The position numbers were made by a program, and so were the translations under genes. 64,000 nucleotides of DNA from Aquilaria yunnanensis. Taxonomy: Eukaryota; Streptophyta; Magnoliopsida; Malvales; Thymelaeaceae. The notes under the pieces were generated by a model. The model saw only the letters and a list, made by a program, of their open reading frames with translations. It searched no databases and was not told where the DNA came from. Below are positions 1 to 10,127 of this stretch, one piece after another. Position 1 is the stretch's first letter. Each line of letters begins with the position of its first letter. The stretch covers positions 75,854,041 to 75,918,040 of the forward strand of contig CM077598.1 in NCBI GenBank assembly GCA_039654915.1, written 5' to 3'.

Positions 1-556
1 CACTGGAGATAAGTGAGAAAAATGTCTCCGCGTTGGAAGTTCTCCTGGCCACTTTCCCTTTGCCTCTCTTATAGTCCCTCTTTTGGCTACCTCTATTTGT
101 CTGTTGTTCGGTGGTTGAGCTAGTGGGCTGAAGTGCCTTTTTATTCTGAGGTTGGTGATGGATTCTTGAAATCCTCTTTTGCCGGCATGGTTGCTAGGAA
201 TTCTGCCTTTCCCCCACTTAGTGAAGTAGTCCTCCGCTATTACGCAGAACTTCACATCTTCGGGTGTTGTTTGGAGTGGCTTGGTGCAATCTCTCCGAGG
301 TTATCCGCTCCGAAGGCAGTCCTCGGGTGCTAGCGTGTTTTTGGCCATTTTCACTCCTCTTGGATGAATTGTCCTCCACCCATTTTACCGATATATCTTA
401 ATAACAGAATTGTGTACCTTTGCCTGTATAGCTTTTCCTTAATATCGTCCGGAATGTCTTCGCACTTCCTGCCTTTTTATGAGGATTTTCGGGACTTCTT
501 GGCTGCGAGGTTCCTCTTTGTAGCATCTTTCCACCTTTTGTGCAAGGTTATTACAC
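1..556 (-). pseudogene. Tat-type integrase remnant of TatD-1
   Basis: Translated on the minus strand, this matches in pieces the integrase of TatC-4 (39715-40830): the segment around KGKWPGEL, then the catalytic-core segment and the N-terminal linker. About 100 bp of the core is missing relative to TatC-4, including the second catalytic aspartate region (VADNGSQF), and stops and frameshifts are spread throughout. It cannot encode an active integrase. The degenerate state is shared with TatD-3, so the deletion predates both copies. Confidence 0.65.
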
Positions 557-1455
557 CTAGTGTTGCCATGCTCGGATGCCCAACACTTTTTGGTAAGCAA
601 ATTTGATCATTTTGGTGGCCTCCCTGGCTTCGGGCCCCCGAGGGGGTATCGCAGCGTTCTGACGTTCTGCGCTTGGGGTTCCACTGTCAAGGAGTTTCCA
701 CTCTGGACCTACCTTCGCTTTGTCTCCTTTATTGGTTTCAACGTTCCCTTCTTCTGGGAATTCGGCAATGTAGTCTGCCAGTACCTGGGCGTTCATTGCC
801 ATTCTAGGCTTATACGTGATGTAGTACTCTCCGAGTTCGATGCACCATTTCGAGAGTCTTTTCCAAATGCTCTACTCTTTTTTCGTGGTGTTGCGCGAAT
901 GCGGGTCACTTCGGACAGCGGTCGTATCCGGGGATGTAGAGTCGGCGCCTTCTGCCCGTAAGTCAAGTTGTAAACGACCTCTCTGGGGAATGGGTTTTGA
1001 CTTCGTTGCCGAGGAGATGGAGATTTTTTCCTCGGGTGCAGAACTCTTTCGGCGGGGAGGTCTGGGTCATCCCGACCTTGCTTTTCTCGTAGGTCGTACT
1101 CCATGGAGCATGGTTCCCATCGAGGACTCATCCCGTTGATCTCCTTTTTCCCAATTCCTGTGAATTGGCATGGGACTCTCCACCCCACGAGGTACTGATG
1201 AAGAGGGCCTTCGGTCCGAATTTTTGCTGCGGCCTTCTTTGGCTTGACTACTGCATCATTTCGACCACGCCAGAGCATGGGAATTCATGCAGAAAGCCTA
1301 TGGTAATAGTTAGAGGATGTTCATCCTCAGGCGAGGAAATCCCCGCCGCCGCTTGTTCGGCTGCCGGTTGAATTTCTGGCGCGGATGGGGACCTCGGAAG
1401 TCCCTTGTCCTTAGAAAGCCGAGTTTCAACGACGGCGACCTGGAGCTGGGTTCCC
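557..1455 (-). pseudogene. Gag leader fused to RNase H, TatD-1
   Basis: On the minus strand, from the primer-binding site leftward, a gag N-terminal leader (start near 1455, Met-Gly-Thr-Gln) runs for roughly 160 codons to a basic segment (SPSPRQRSQ, near 960). It then passes without gag core, protease or RT into the RNase H region, recognisable against TatC-4 by AIYALVLAGRRL and the following linker. The archaeal-type RNase H that follows has lost its first catalytic aspartate (VDGASG in TatC-4 is replaced by a serine-containing version). Frames are interrupted. The same junction occurs in TatD-2 and TatD-3, so it is a family trait and not a local accident. Confidence 0.7.
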
Positions 1456-1471
1456 ATAGACGGCGCCAAAA
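1453..1471 (-). other. Primer-binding site of TatD-1
   Basis: Directly inside the 5' LTR, the minus strand reads TTTTGGCGCCGTCTATGG. The TGGCGCC core is the tRNA 3'-end complement seen in many plant Tat/Athila-type elements. The ATG in this segment appears to be the gag start, as in TatC-2. Confidence 0.75.
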
Positions 1472-2460
1472 TGATGTGTGTCCAGTTAGGCGGAGCCAGC
1501 ATCTTTACTGTTGTGCAGCGGTGTGGGCAACAGGGACTCCTGGATGGACACAGAGGTACCCTGAGAGGGTTACCTGAAGTGATGGTTGGCAGCTTCTGAT
1601 ACCGTGGCTGGTGAGGATGGGAAAGGCTCCCGGCATGGGAGAGAACCTGGAGCGGAGATCCTTTAGGGAGACTTGGCTGAAACACTCAGAAAACAGGGGT
1701 TAGGAGGCGCCCGGGGTGGATTTCCGGGGGGAAACCTCTGACGCCCAAGTCAGTGCTCCGAGAATGAGAGATACTCAGTAATAAGCACAAGGGACTCTTG
1801 CCTAGCGTGTCTTTCTGATGCCTAAAGTGAGAGTAATCAGGTGGAGAGACGAGATCGTCCTCTTGTCCTTTTTGGTCCTCCGGGCAGAGAACCCCCTTCC
1901 CTGTGATGACTTCCCTTGTATAAAAGGAAGAGGATGACCCCTTCAGACGATGACACGTGTTCGGCGTGTGTATGGTTTAGATGGTGTTTGTACTTCTAAG
2001 CATGGAGGCCCCTAGCCATCTGCAGGCTCTTCGGATTGCGACCCGGAGTAGGTGTAGCCCTGTGTGACAGGACGTTGGATTGTGACGTCGTGCCAGAGCA
2101 CGCCTGGAGGTGGTGTGTTGGTGATTTGTGTAAGCGAAGTGTTAAAGACTCCTTAATGGCTCTTTCCGTACAACCGAGGTCCCTTTGGTTGATGTCTCGC
2201 TTTGGGGCAGAAAGTCCTTTTCCGGAGTCCGGGTACAACTTCAGTCCATTCATCTTCGGGGGACTTTTTCCCGTAGAGGGTGGTCGGTCCTTTTCCCCGA
2301 GGGTGGTTTGGCCATCGTCCCGAAGGACGCGCTACGCTGGCTTCCAAAGTTGGAATTGGCGAGCTACTGTGGTCGAATGCCTCAAGTGTATGACTTCCTT
2401 CACTCCAGAATTCATTTCTGTGGTTGGTGGTTGACCAAGGTGATAGCACTTCGGCTATCA
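1472..2460 (-). repeat. 5' LTR of TatD-1 (989 bp)
   Basis: On the minus strand it begins TGATAGCC and ends CATCA, the same termini as the other Tat LTRs here. It is homologous along its length to the TatD-3 LTRs (23166-24083 and 30663-31648). A G-box (CACGTG, near 1955) lies about 30 bp upstream, in the sense direction, of a TATA-like TATACAA. The element's transcription start should lie shortly after that. Confidence 0.88.
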
Positions 2461-3333
2461 ATTCCAGTCCTCACAAACCTCATAGTCCACTACAATTCAA
2501 CCATATCCTCTAACCAATGATATTACTAGAATTACTCAAATTCTTCAAGCAAACTCATACCAATAGCATTAATTGAACTTCAAAACACAACTCCCTTACA
2601 TCAACTCCAAGTAATAAGCAAGAATCAAACTCTTTTCCAATCCACTAAGCTCACCAAAATACCACCTAAGTTCCAGGCAAAACATAGGCACCAAGCATCA
2701 AATTCTTGTTTCCTAACCAAAAACCAAGCTCCTAACCAACCAATAAACATGAATTCAATCAAGAACACATTGGTTACCTCGTACTAAAAATAGGGGATGG
2801 TAGAAAACACACTTCCAAGCTCCAAAACCATGGTTTAACACTTGAAATGGGCTCCCAATGGTCTATATACCTTTGATGGCTTCTCTTTGCACCAAGAAAC
2901 TTGGATTTCAAGGTCAATTGGAAGGAAAAATGAGGGTGGGAAGGATGAAATCGAAATTGTGGCAGCCATCCCTCACTTTCCCTTCTTATAACCCTTGCTT
3001 AACACAAAAGCCACAAAAGTATTATACTTAATACACTTAAGCCCCCATCTTTTGGTAACTTAGTTATTCTTGAATAATTCTTGTTTATTTCTTCAAGTTT
3101 GGGTTAAGGTTGAAAGTTTAGTTATAAAACTTCATTTTAACGACTCGGGACCAAGCCTGGCTATTCAGGATGTAAAATTACCATTTTACCCCTGAATGTC
3201 ATTTAGTTCCTTAACTTCCCTGGAACTCAATGAACATTGATAAAATTTCCTATTCTTGATATGTAAACTTGAATTAAGGTTCCAAACTTAATTTAAAACA
3301 CTTTACCTTCCTCAAGTATGTTTCCCACTAGTA
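2461..3333. repeat. Unassigned AT-rich segment, possible LTR fragment
   Basis: About 870 bp between the TatD-1 LTR and TatC-1. I see no ORF of substance and no match to any other part of the window. Its composition resembles gypsy LTR sequence: AT-rich, a phrase typical of plant LTRs near 3178 (ACCATTTTACCCCTGAATG), and a TATA-like stretch near 2985. It may be part of a further, otherwise absent element that TatD-1 landed in. The right border, near 3333, is inferred from where TatC similarity starts. Confidence 0.35.
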
Positions 3334-4260
3334 GGGCCATAACAAATACCTCACAACTTCAGAACTTCCTGAAGATCCTATTGAAGCTGCGAAAGTCTGA
3401 AAGCGCTCAGGAAGATACTTCCTGATTGCAGAATGGTTATATGGAAAAGGGTACACAAGTCCGTTATAGAGGTGTGTCAATGAACAGGACGTGGAGATGG
3501 TCCTCAAAGAAGTCTATGAGGGGGCCTTTGGTTCTTACATAGGCACTAATGCCCTTGCTGGGGTACTACCCTGCTAAGGATATTTTTGGCCTACCTTGAG
3601 GAAGGATGCGAGGTAGTTTGTCCAGAAATGTGACAAACGCCAGAGACACACTCCCATCGAGAGACTACCCTTGGAAGTGATAACTTCGACAAACTATCCT
3701 TGCCCCTTCGCGGTCTGGGGCATTGACCTCATTGAGTCTTTCCCAATAGCTGTTGGAGGAGTGAAGTTCTGCATAGTCACAATAGACTATTTTACCAAAT
3801 GGATCGAGGTAGAGCCTTTAGCAGTAATATCGGTAAAGGACATAAAAAGATTTGTCTAAAAGAATGTCATATGAAGATTCGGCATACCGAAGGTGATAGT
3901 AGCTGATAATGGTTCCTAGTTCCCCGATAAAGGTTTCTAGGAATTTGAAGCCATCCTCGACATAAAATTGCACTTCACCCCGGTTACCCATCCTCAGAGC
4001 AATGGCAAGTTGAAGTGTCCAATAGAACGATAAAAGATGGTCTTAAAAGGAGGTTGAAAGAAGCAAAGGGAAAATGGCCAGGAGAACTCCTGAGTGTGCT
4101 ATGGAGCTATTGAACAACTCCCAGAAGGGCCACAGGTGAGACACACTTCTCACTCGTCTTCGGTGCGGAGGCCATTATCCCTATCGAGGTCGTACAGCCA
4201 TCGGTGAGGATACAAGTGTTTGATGAAGAAGGGAACAACCTTGGTTTAAGAACCAAGTTA
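3334..4260 (+). pseudogene. Integrase of TatC-1, first part
   Basis: Reads as the region from the RNase H/integrase linker into the integrase core. Visible landmarks are LPEDP in the linker, the zinc-binding segment (FWPTLRKDAR, then a Cys pair), the first catalytic aspartate in VWGIDLI, the second in VADNGS, and HPQSNG before the catalytic glutamate region. At least five in-frame stops interrupt it (for example after DAR, after KRFV and after DNGS), and the glutamate segment is altered. It continues after the solo TekB LTR at 8169. Confidence 0.8.
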
Positions 4261-7200
4261 TGTTACCCACTCTGGGGTAGTCCAGTTATGGTGCCAAAAT
4301 AGTGCATTTAAACTCTCAGGTTTGGTGTGCCCTGTAGGTCATAAGAACAACACCCCTAGTGTACAAACTCAAGTGACCCTCTTGAGCACTATGTAAATAC
4401 ATGCATATTGGTCTACCCATAACACACATATTTACATTTATGCACACTATGGTAGCTAAGAAAGAAAACACTAGCACAAGTCTTAGTTTTGGCATCCACA
4501 CATTAGGCAATCTTGTTAAGTTCTAGTGACCAGCTGCTGCACCAGTAACTTCCACTAATTAACTGTATCATTCTAGCCACATAACCCACTATTTTATTTG
4601 CTCCATTATCAAGTAGAGACTTATAGAAAACTAAGGAATTTTGTTTTACATCAATAGCCCACCTATGGACCAAGTCATGGATTTTTGAAATTAGTAACAA
4701 AATTCTGACCAAATGAACAGTAACTCAGCCAAATTTGCAATATCATATCTTTGGCTATAGGGCTCTAAATCTAGATATTCCAAATCCCAGATAACCCTCT
4801 AGATTTCCTATAGGTCTGGTCAAAATTTCATACCAAGATTCATTCTACATAGGGAGATATTAAAATTTAGGTCCAGAGTCAAAATTCTGGCAACTTTTGG
4901 ACCATTTTGCCCATACAATTTTTCTAAACCATGCAAACACTTCATTCACAAGGGGAAAGCCAAGGCTATCCCATAGATGTCCATTACACATAGGAATTAC
5001 ATTCCCTTTCTTTTAACAACTTTATGTGTCCAAAATACAATTTACAAGTAAGCAGCCCATCATTCACACTTAGGTAGCTTTGCACCACATCACTTACATG
5101 GCCAAAACATTACTCAAATGTTCAGATACTTGTCTCATTTTACCTAAAGTATATGTACCTGCATACACACACTACATAATGGTCTTAACTTAGCTAAATA
5201 TGTACCCTAAGTTACAAGAGTTCTTGAGACACAATGGACTCCAGAACAGGATGCTAGATAGCTGCTGCACAACACAACAAGTACCACCATTAAAAATACC
5301 AAATGTGCTCCTAAAATCACCATAATTTCCAGATCATAACTAGCCATATGGAAGTTCATGTACCTAAAATTTTAGATTAAAATTAAAAAACAAAAAGGTT
5401 AGTTTGAAGGTAATCTTTCAGCTGGACCTGAAATGATAGAATTGAGGGGAGTAAGTTTTGTTGAGAAACTTAGTAAGGGTAGCACTTGGATTCAATAGGC
5501 AATGTAACCATCATTAACACATGCATCTAAAGACACTAAAACATAAAAACCACAATGCATATATACAAGATATAGCAACCAAATGCAGCAGCCAAACACA
5601 AAAAACAAACACATGAAATGTGGCAGCAACATATACCATAGGTCAATCCATAAAACACATAATAAACATAACCAAATCACTATGGCAGCCCTCCTCAAGC
5701 TAATGCTTGGTCTTAAGAGATTTTAACACTAGTTAGTACTAACTTTAGGCTCTAGAAACCCTCAAGTTGCTGCCATCACTGTGCACTTCACACTAGGTCA
5801 CAAAACCTTCAATAAGTGCACTCCCTTCACTAAGCTTGGTTCATCAAGCTCATGGCTCACTTCCAAACTTAGCCCTAGCTCCATGGTTGCTTGAAAATAC
5901 ATAAAATAACCCATGAGAGCAAGAGAACTCTTACCAAAGTGGGTAGGCTAAAAATAAAGCTTGATCCTTGAAGTATCCAAGAAATAACTCTAGTTTGCTT
6001 CCAATTGCTTCCTTTTGCCTTCAATTTCAATCAATTGCAAGTTTGAAGGTGTGGTGGCTATGGACAAAGTATGGTTGTGTTCTTGGGCTAGGGGATGATG
6101 AAAATGAGAGAGGGATAAGTGATTTGGCCACTTAAATGGCCTTAAATGAGCTTAAGGGCATAAAACACACTTAACAAGCTTAACCTTGCTTTTATGTCAT
6201 TTTCTTTCCCACTAATTATGGTTTCTTTGTCTTAAAATCATTCGTACACATGTGCCCAACATTTTGACTAATTATCAAGTCTTGGTTGCCTGGCCCATGG
6301 TGGGATAACCCCACAATTCCACCCTGAGACCTAAGTCAAAAGCTTGAACACCTTAAGGTTTACACTAGGATATTTAGGTTGTTATTTCCTTTAGTGTTTC
6401 CTTTCTCTAAACTTGTCATCCATGAGCAATTTGGTCCTCCAAGAGCACTTTTATACCATTCATATCCTTTCCATAACTCTTGAAGTCTCCTTCTTGAGAG
6501 TTTTGCAATTGAGTACCCGAATTTCCAAAATCTTACAAAAAAGTGTCAGTGTTGTGCCCAAAAGCCAATCATGAGATGATTGTATTTTTGCACATTGAGC
6601 CATGATATTTTATTAAGGCATTAATCCAGCAATTATGTTTGTTGTTTTGTTTCTGCGTAATGTAATAAACATAATTGCAACCCTAGAATAATGATATTCT
6701 TAAACATCCCTGGTCTAGTATTATTGTGGAGCGGGTTGCAATAATACATAACGACTAGCATATGTGGAGACTAATATAAGATATGTAGTCTACATATGGG
6801 TACAAGTTGGAGAACTTGTGTACTGGATCGACCCACCATGAGAACACTACATGGATCATTGTATGAGTGTCATAAGTGATTCTCATAGTGATCATGGTAT
6901 ATGTAGTCCTTCGACCTAAGATCATCAAGGTTCCCTACATGTGACTCACATACTTTGATACTTTCCTTTGTTGCTCGTAACTGAGTGGACTTGAAGGAGG
7001 TCATTGGGTATGTCACATATCATGCGGAGGGATTTGTACTATCAAGATGGGATTTGTCCCTTCTATGTAATGGGAGTGATATCTTCAGGCCCCTTGATAG
7101 AGCGAGACTTAGAAAATGCATGGCCATGCTCGGATGAGTTGACATACGATATCAATGTCATCAATTTAAGTTAGTCTACTCGGTAATCAAGAAACCAAAG

Positions 7201-8163
7201 ATTGGGCTATACGAGAGTGACACATTCCATGTCTCGTGCTTAGTCTTGATATCTAGGACAAAGGGACAATGGCATATATCGGTGATGATCATAAAGGTTT
7301 AGTCGAATCATCGACAATCTTGTCACTTGGGTAGCAATGATGTGTTGCTAGACACCACTCATTGCTTATGATCATAAATGTGATTTATGATCATTGCCAA
7401 TGTGATAAGAGCCTATTGGGTCGCACACATAGAGCTATTTAGATCATTAGAGTGCATGGGCTAATTATTTGGGTTATGGTTTCACTTTAATTTCGTATTA
7501 ATAATAGGCCCAAGAGTTGAGCCATTATTAAGCCCGAAATTAAATCCTAATTGGATTAGGGCTTTGAAACCCATTAGGCTTGGAAGTTGAGTCTCACTAT
7601 AAATACAACTTCTAGTGAGAAATTCCCTGGTCTCCTTGCCCTAGCCTCCCAAAAAGACAGCCGCACTCTTCTCTTGCAATTCCTTGGAGGACGCAAGCTA
7701 GCACTGCGAGCACAAGAGAAACGCATCTGCCGGGACGTGGTGGAAGCATGGTGATCCCGAGAGGCTTGTGTGGATACCATAGAGAGCTTGAACACGTCAA
7801 CTGTTTAGGTTTTGTGATTCGACTCTATAGTTGAGTGAGAGATCTCAACCGAAAATTAGGTATGAAAATTTTTGAACACTCGGTTTACCCCGTTTCACTT
7901 CGATCTTGGAGGGTTTCGGTTAAATTCCGCTGCGCTGTTTGGCTCCCGAAACCTAACAAAAAGTCCATAGGTTGCTTGAGAAACAAGTAATCCTTAAGGC
8001 TTTTCTCGGGTGTCAAGTTACCAACTTGGAACACTTTTAAGAAGGTGTTGATCATGCCTTTTACCCCCCATACTTCAATCACTATGGTGAGAAATACGTA
8101 ATTATAATGGTTTTTAGCCATTATGACACACTTGTAATTCTCCCATTTTTTGAGGTGGTAACA
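4261..8163 (-). repeat. TekB-1, solo LTR of Tekay-like gypsy element
   Basis: Minus-strand solo LTR, from TGTTACCACC (at 8163 on the minus strand) to GGGTAACA (at 4261). It interrupts the TatC-1 integrase and is flanked by AGTTA (4256-4260) and AGTTG (8164-8168), a 5-bp target duplication with one change. Without the CopA-1 LTR and its duplication it is 2,483 bp, exactly the length of the TekB-2 5' LTR after the same correction. No internal sequence remains, so it arose by LTR-LTR recombination. Confidence 0.88.
6544..7958 (+). repeat. CopA-1, solo copia LTR (1,415 bp)
   Basis: Plus-strand LTR from TGTCAGTGTTGTGCCC to CCTAACA, inserted in TekB-1. It is flanked on both sides by AAAAG (6539-6543 and 7959-7963), a perfect 5-bp duplication. 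It matches the 3' LTR of the copia element CopA-6 (48959-50373, reverse complement) and has the same length. A TATA box (TATAAATA, 7598-7605) places U3 at about 1.05 kb. A 12-bp-arm palindrome lies at 7368-7394. Confidence 0.93.
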
Positions 8164-8168
8164 AGTTG

Positions 8169-8468
8169 TATCTGATTGAGGAACATACAGAGATGGCCGA
8201 GCTCAGAAGAAAAGCTTTTTAGTAGAGAGTAGTCATTACTTCAAACTTGAATGTCAAGCATAAAGGAATCAAGAAAGGGAATCTCATTCTCTGAAAGGCT
8301 GAATTTGAAGCCTGAAGACCATATCATAGAGTACTTCGAGCAAATTGGGACAGACCTTATTTGGTCCTTGAGGAAGTTCGGCCAGGAGTATACAAGCTCA
8401 GTGATACCAAAGGTGCAAAAATGAAAAATACATGGCATTCAAACTCTTTGAAAAAATTTTGCACTTAG
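8169..8468 (+). pseudogene. Integrase C-terminal end of TatC-1
   Basis: Continues the TatC-1 integrase after the solo TekB LTR. Recognisable pieces are EEHTEMAELRRKAF and the C-terminal segment NWDRPYLVLEEVRPG, which corresponds to NWEGPYLVL in TatC-4, ending KKFCT and a TAG at 8466-8468. Two adjacent stops follow RRKAF. The C-terminal segment is the small DNA-binding part typical of Tat integrases; there is no chromodomain. Confidence 0.75.
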
Positions 8469-8518
8469 AAAAATTTTAGAAAAATTTTCTAGCTAGAAAA
8501 ATTGTGCAAAAGACACCG

Positions 8519-8805
8519 AGGGAGGCAAACCGAATGTGGTTATTGTTGAATGTGCATATGTGAAATTGTTCACTTTTTTGCTGAGGGTAATCAACCGAAC
8601 ATGGTTGCTTCCAAGGGAGGCAAATTGAATGTGGTTATTACCAAAGGTGCATGTGTGAAATTCTTCACTTTTTTGCTGAGGGTAATCGACCGAACATGGT
8701 TGCTTCTGAGGGAGGCAAACCGAATGTGGTTATTGTCGAAGGTGCATGTCTGAAATTGTGCACTGTTTGCTGAGGATGATCAACCAAACATGGTTTGTGC
8801 CAAAG
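8519..8805 (+). repeat. 95-bp tandem repeat, three copies
   Basis: Units start at 8520, 8615 and 8710, each with GGGAGGCAAA and repeating with a constant 95-bp period. The third copy fades near 8805. The array lies between the pol stop and the opposite-strand gene. TatC-4 has a different tandem repeat at the same site (39381-39600). Confidence 0.85.
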
Positions 8806-9034
8806 ATGCCTAACTATTTTTGAAAGGTAAATTTTCTGAAGGAGGTTGACTAAAGATGGTTGCGAAGCCCCTCATTGTCGAAGATAGTTAAGCGCCAAGG
8901 GAGAAAGATAATGTCCGAAGTCATACCAATCAGGGACTTAGCCAAAATTTCAAAGCAAGATAGAATTTCATTTCATTGAAAAAGTACAAAGTACAAAGTA
9001 CAAAAAAAAAAAAAGAAGAAGTCTATTGGTTGTC

Positions 9035-9736
9035 CTAACCATCTTCGGGCTCCCCAGCATCCTCGGCGGAGTCACCTTTGGCATCATCTTCATTATTGCC
9101 AGCTTCAGTAGCTGAAGGAGGAAGAATGGAAAGATTAAGATATTCTACTCTCGACCATTCCAAAGATGGTCCTTCAGGAATGTCGAACGCCAGAAGGAAG
9201 GAGAGGTCGAAGTCAGGATGCTTGGAAAGGACTTGGTGATGGGCAAGGTAGAACCTATCTTGGTAGGAGCACTTCGTCACCTCATTTGACTTCACCTTCT
9301 TAACTTTCAGGTTCTCTAGCTCCTTCTACAGCACCTCCACCTCCTTCTCAAGCTTTTTTTTCTTTTTTCTCTTTTCTTTCTTCAGCCGATCGATATCGGC
9401 TATGAATTCAGCAATAAGCTGCAACACCTTCTTAAGATCAGCAATGACTTCCTCCTTCTCCTTCTAGAAAACTTCATCAGCCAAAGTCAGAGCCACCACC
9501 CTTGCTCCGAGGTCTAACACTTTGGAAGAAAAGTCTTCAAAAAGCTCATTTTGGCTTTTCAGCACCCCTTCTCAAAGGTTGGCTAGCTCCTCCTTCGCAA
9601 TTTTACTAAGCTCACTGTACTTGATGACTGAGCTAGCAAAAAGTTCCTTGGCTTTGGCCAGGCTCTCCTCCGACCAACTTTGGACCAAAGATTGCTTAGC
9701 TACCCAAGCCTGAAGATATCCACTTTATGCCAATAG
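9035..9736 (-). pseudogene. Opposite-strand gene, exon 4, TatC-1
   Basis: Last exon of the spliced gene that TatC elements carry opposite to pol. The acceptor AG (CT on the plus strand at 9737-9738) precedes exon 4. The exon encodes the coiled-coil region, rich in Lys/Glu, and ends with the conserved tail (ARHQVL-like HHQVLSKHPDFDLSFL, then acidic residues and TAG at 9035-9037). Stops occur in the coiled-coil part. Exon 3 lies at 9821-10089. Confidence 0.7.
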
Positions 9737-9820
9737 CTACAAAAGGGGAGGATTCCAAATAAGCGTCAAAAAGCAACAAAAGTTCAAAAATTTTCTATGT
9801 CCTAAAGGGTTAAGCTTTAC

Positions 9821-10089
9821 TTGGGCTGCGTGTTCACTTATCCTCATGCTGAGGACTTCCTCATTGGGGCACTCTTCTATCAGGGACTGAAGGGTGGCAT
9901 TGACCATAATGCCCCTCACTATCTGAAGAGACAACATCTGGCAATCCTCGGAGAACAAGTCCATGTCCTCCATAAAAGTCCAAAAGGGCTCCCTTGGAAC
10001 TTTGTCCCTCGGGATTTTTGAGTCCCGAATGGCCCTCTTTAGAGCATGGTCCTCCACCCACGGAGTGTATGCTCCTTCACCTACAAAGT
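9821..10089 (-). pseudogene. Opposite-strand gene, exon 3, TatC-1
   Basis: Encodes the conserved middle segment (REPFWTFMEDMDLFSEDC, then SEHAAQ at the donor). The donor is GT immediately after CCCAA, as in TatC-5. An 84-bp intron (9737-9820) separates it from exon 4. The acceptor on the other side (TTTGTAG) lies near 10090, and the intron beyond it is interrupted by TekB-2 at 10128, so exons 1 and 2 are not found. The exon reads open, unlike exon 4. Confidence 0.75.
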
Positions 10090-10127
10090 CACGCCGAAGT
10101 TCCACTAAACGTTATCCCTTAGCCATT

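Larger units (their letters stand above)
1..2460 (-). mobile_element. TatD-1, deletion-derived Tat-like Ty3/gypsy element, 5' half
   Basis: Minus-strand element that runs off the left edge of the window. Reading right to left it has a 5' LTR (2460-1472), a primer-binding site, a gag leader, RNase H and integrase remnants. The whole stretch matches 29203-31648 (TatD-3) at high similarity and in the same order, so the borders are well supported. Gag core, protease and RT are absent: the gag leader is joined directly to the RNase H region. The same join is present in TatD-2 and TatD-3. The bases next to the LTR end (ATTCC, 2461-2465) should be one copy of the target-site duplication; the other copy lies outside the window. 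Confidence 0.85.
3334..10127 (+). mobile_element. TatC-1, Tat-like element remnant (integrase to opposite-strand gene)
   Basis: Plus-strand remnant with the end of pol (integrase, 3334-4260 and 8169-8468), a tandem-repeat spacer and the 3' half of the opposite-strand gene (9035-10127). Neither LTR is present. It is split by a solo TekB LTR with target duplication AGTTA/AGTTG and truncated at 10127, where TekB-2 is inserted (left duplication copy CCATT). It is the outermost, hence probably oldest, identifiable element of the nesting chain, in keeping with its many stops. Confidence 0.8.

Noticed and set aside
6544..7958. MITE or other DNA transposon with terminal inverted repeats
   Set aside because: Ends are short TGTT...AACA LTR-type termini and the sequence equals the LTR next to the copia polypurine tract at 50374.
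8519..8805. Possible CRISPR-like array
   Set aside because: The 95-bp units are full tandem copies without spacers, in a plant retrotransposon.
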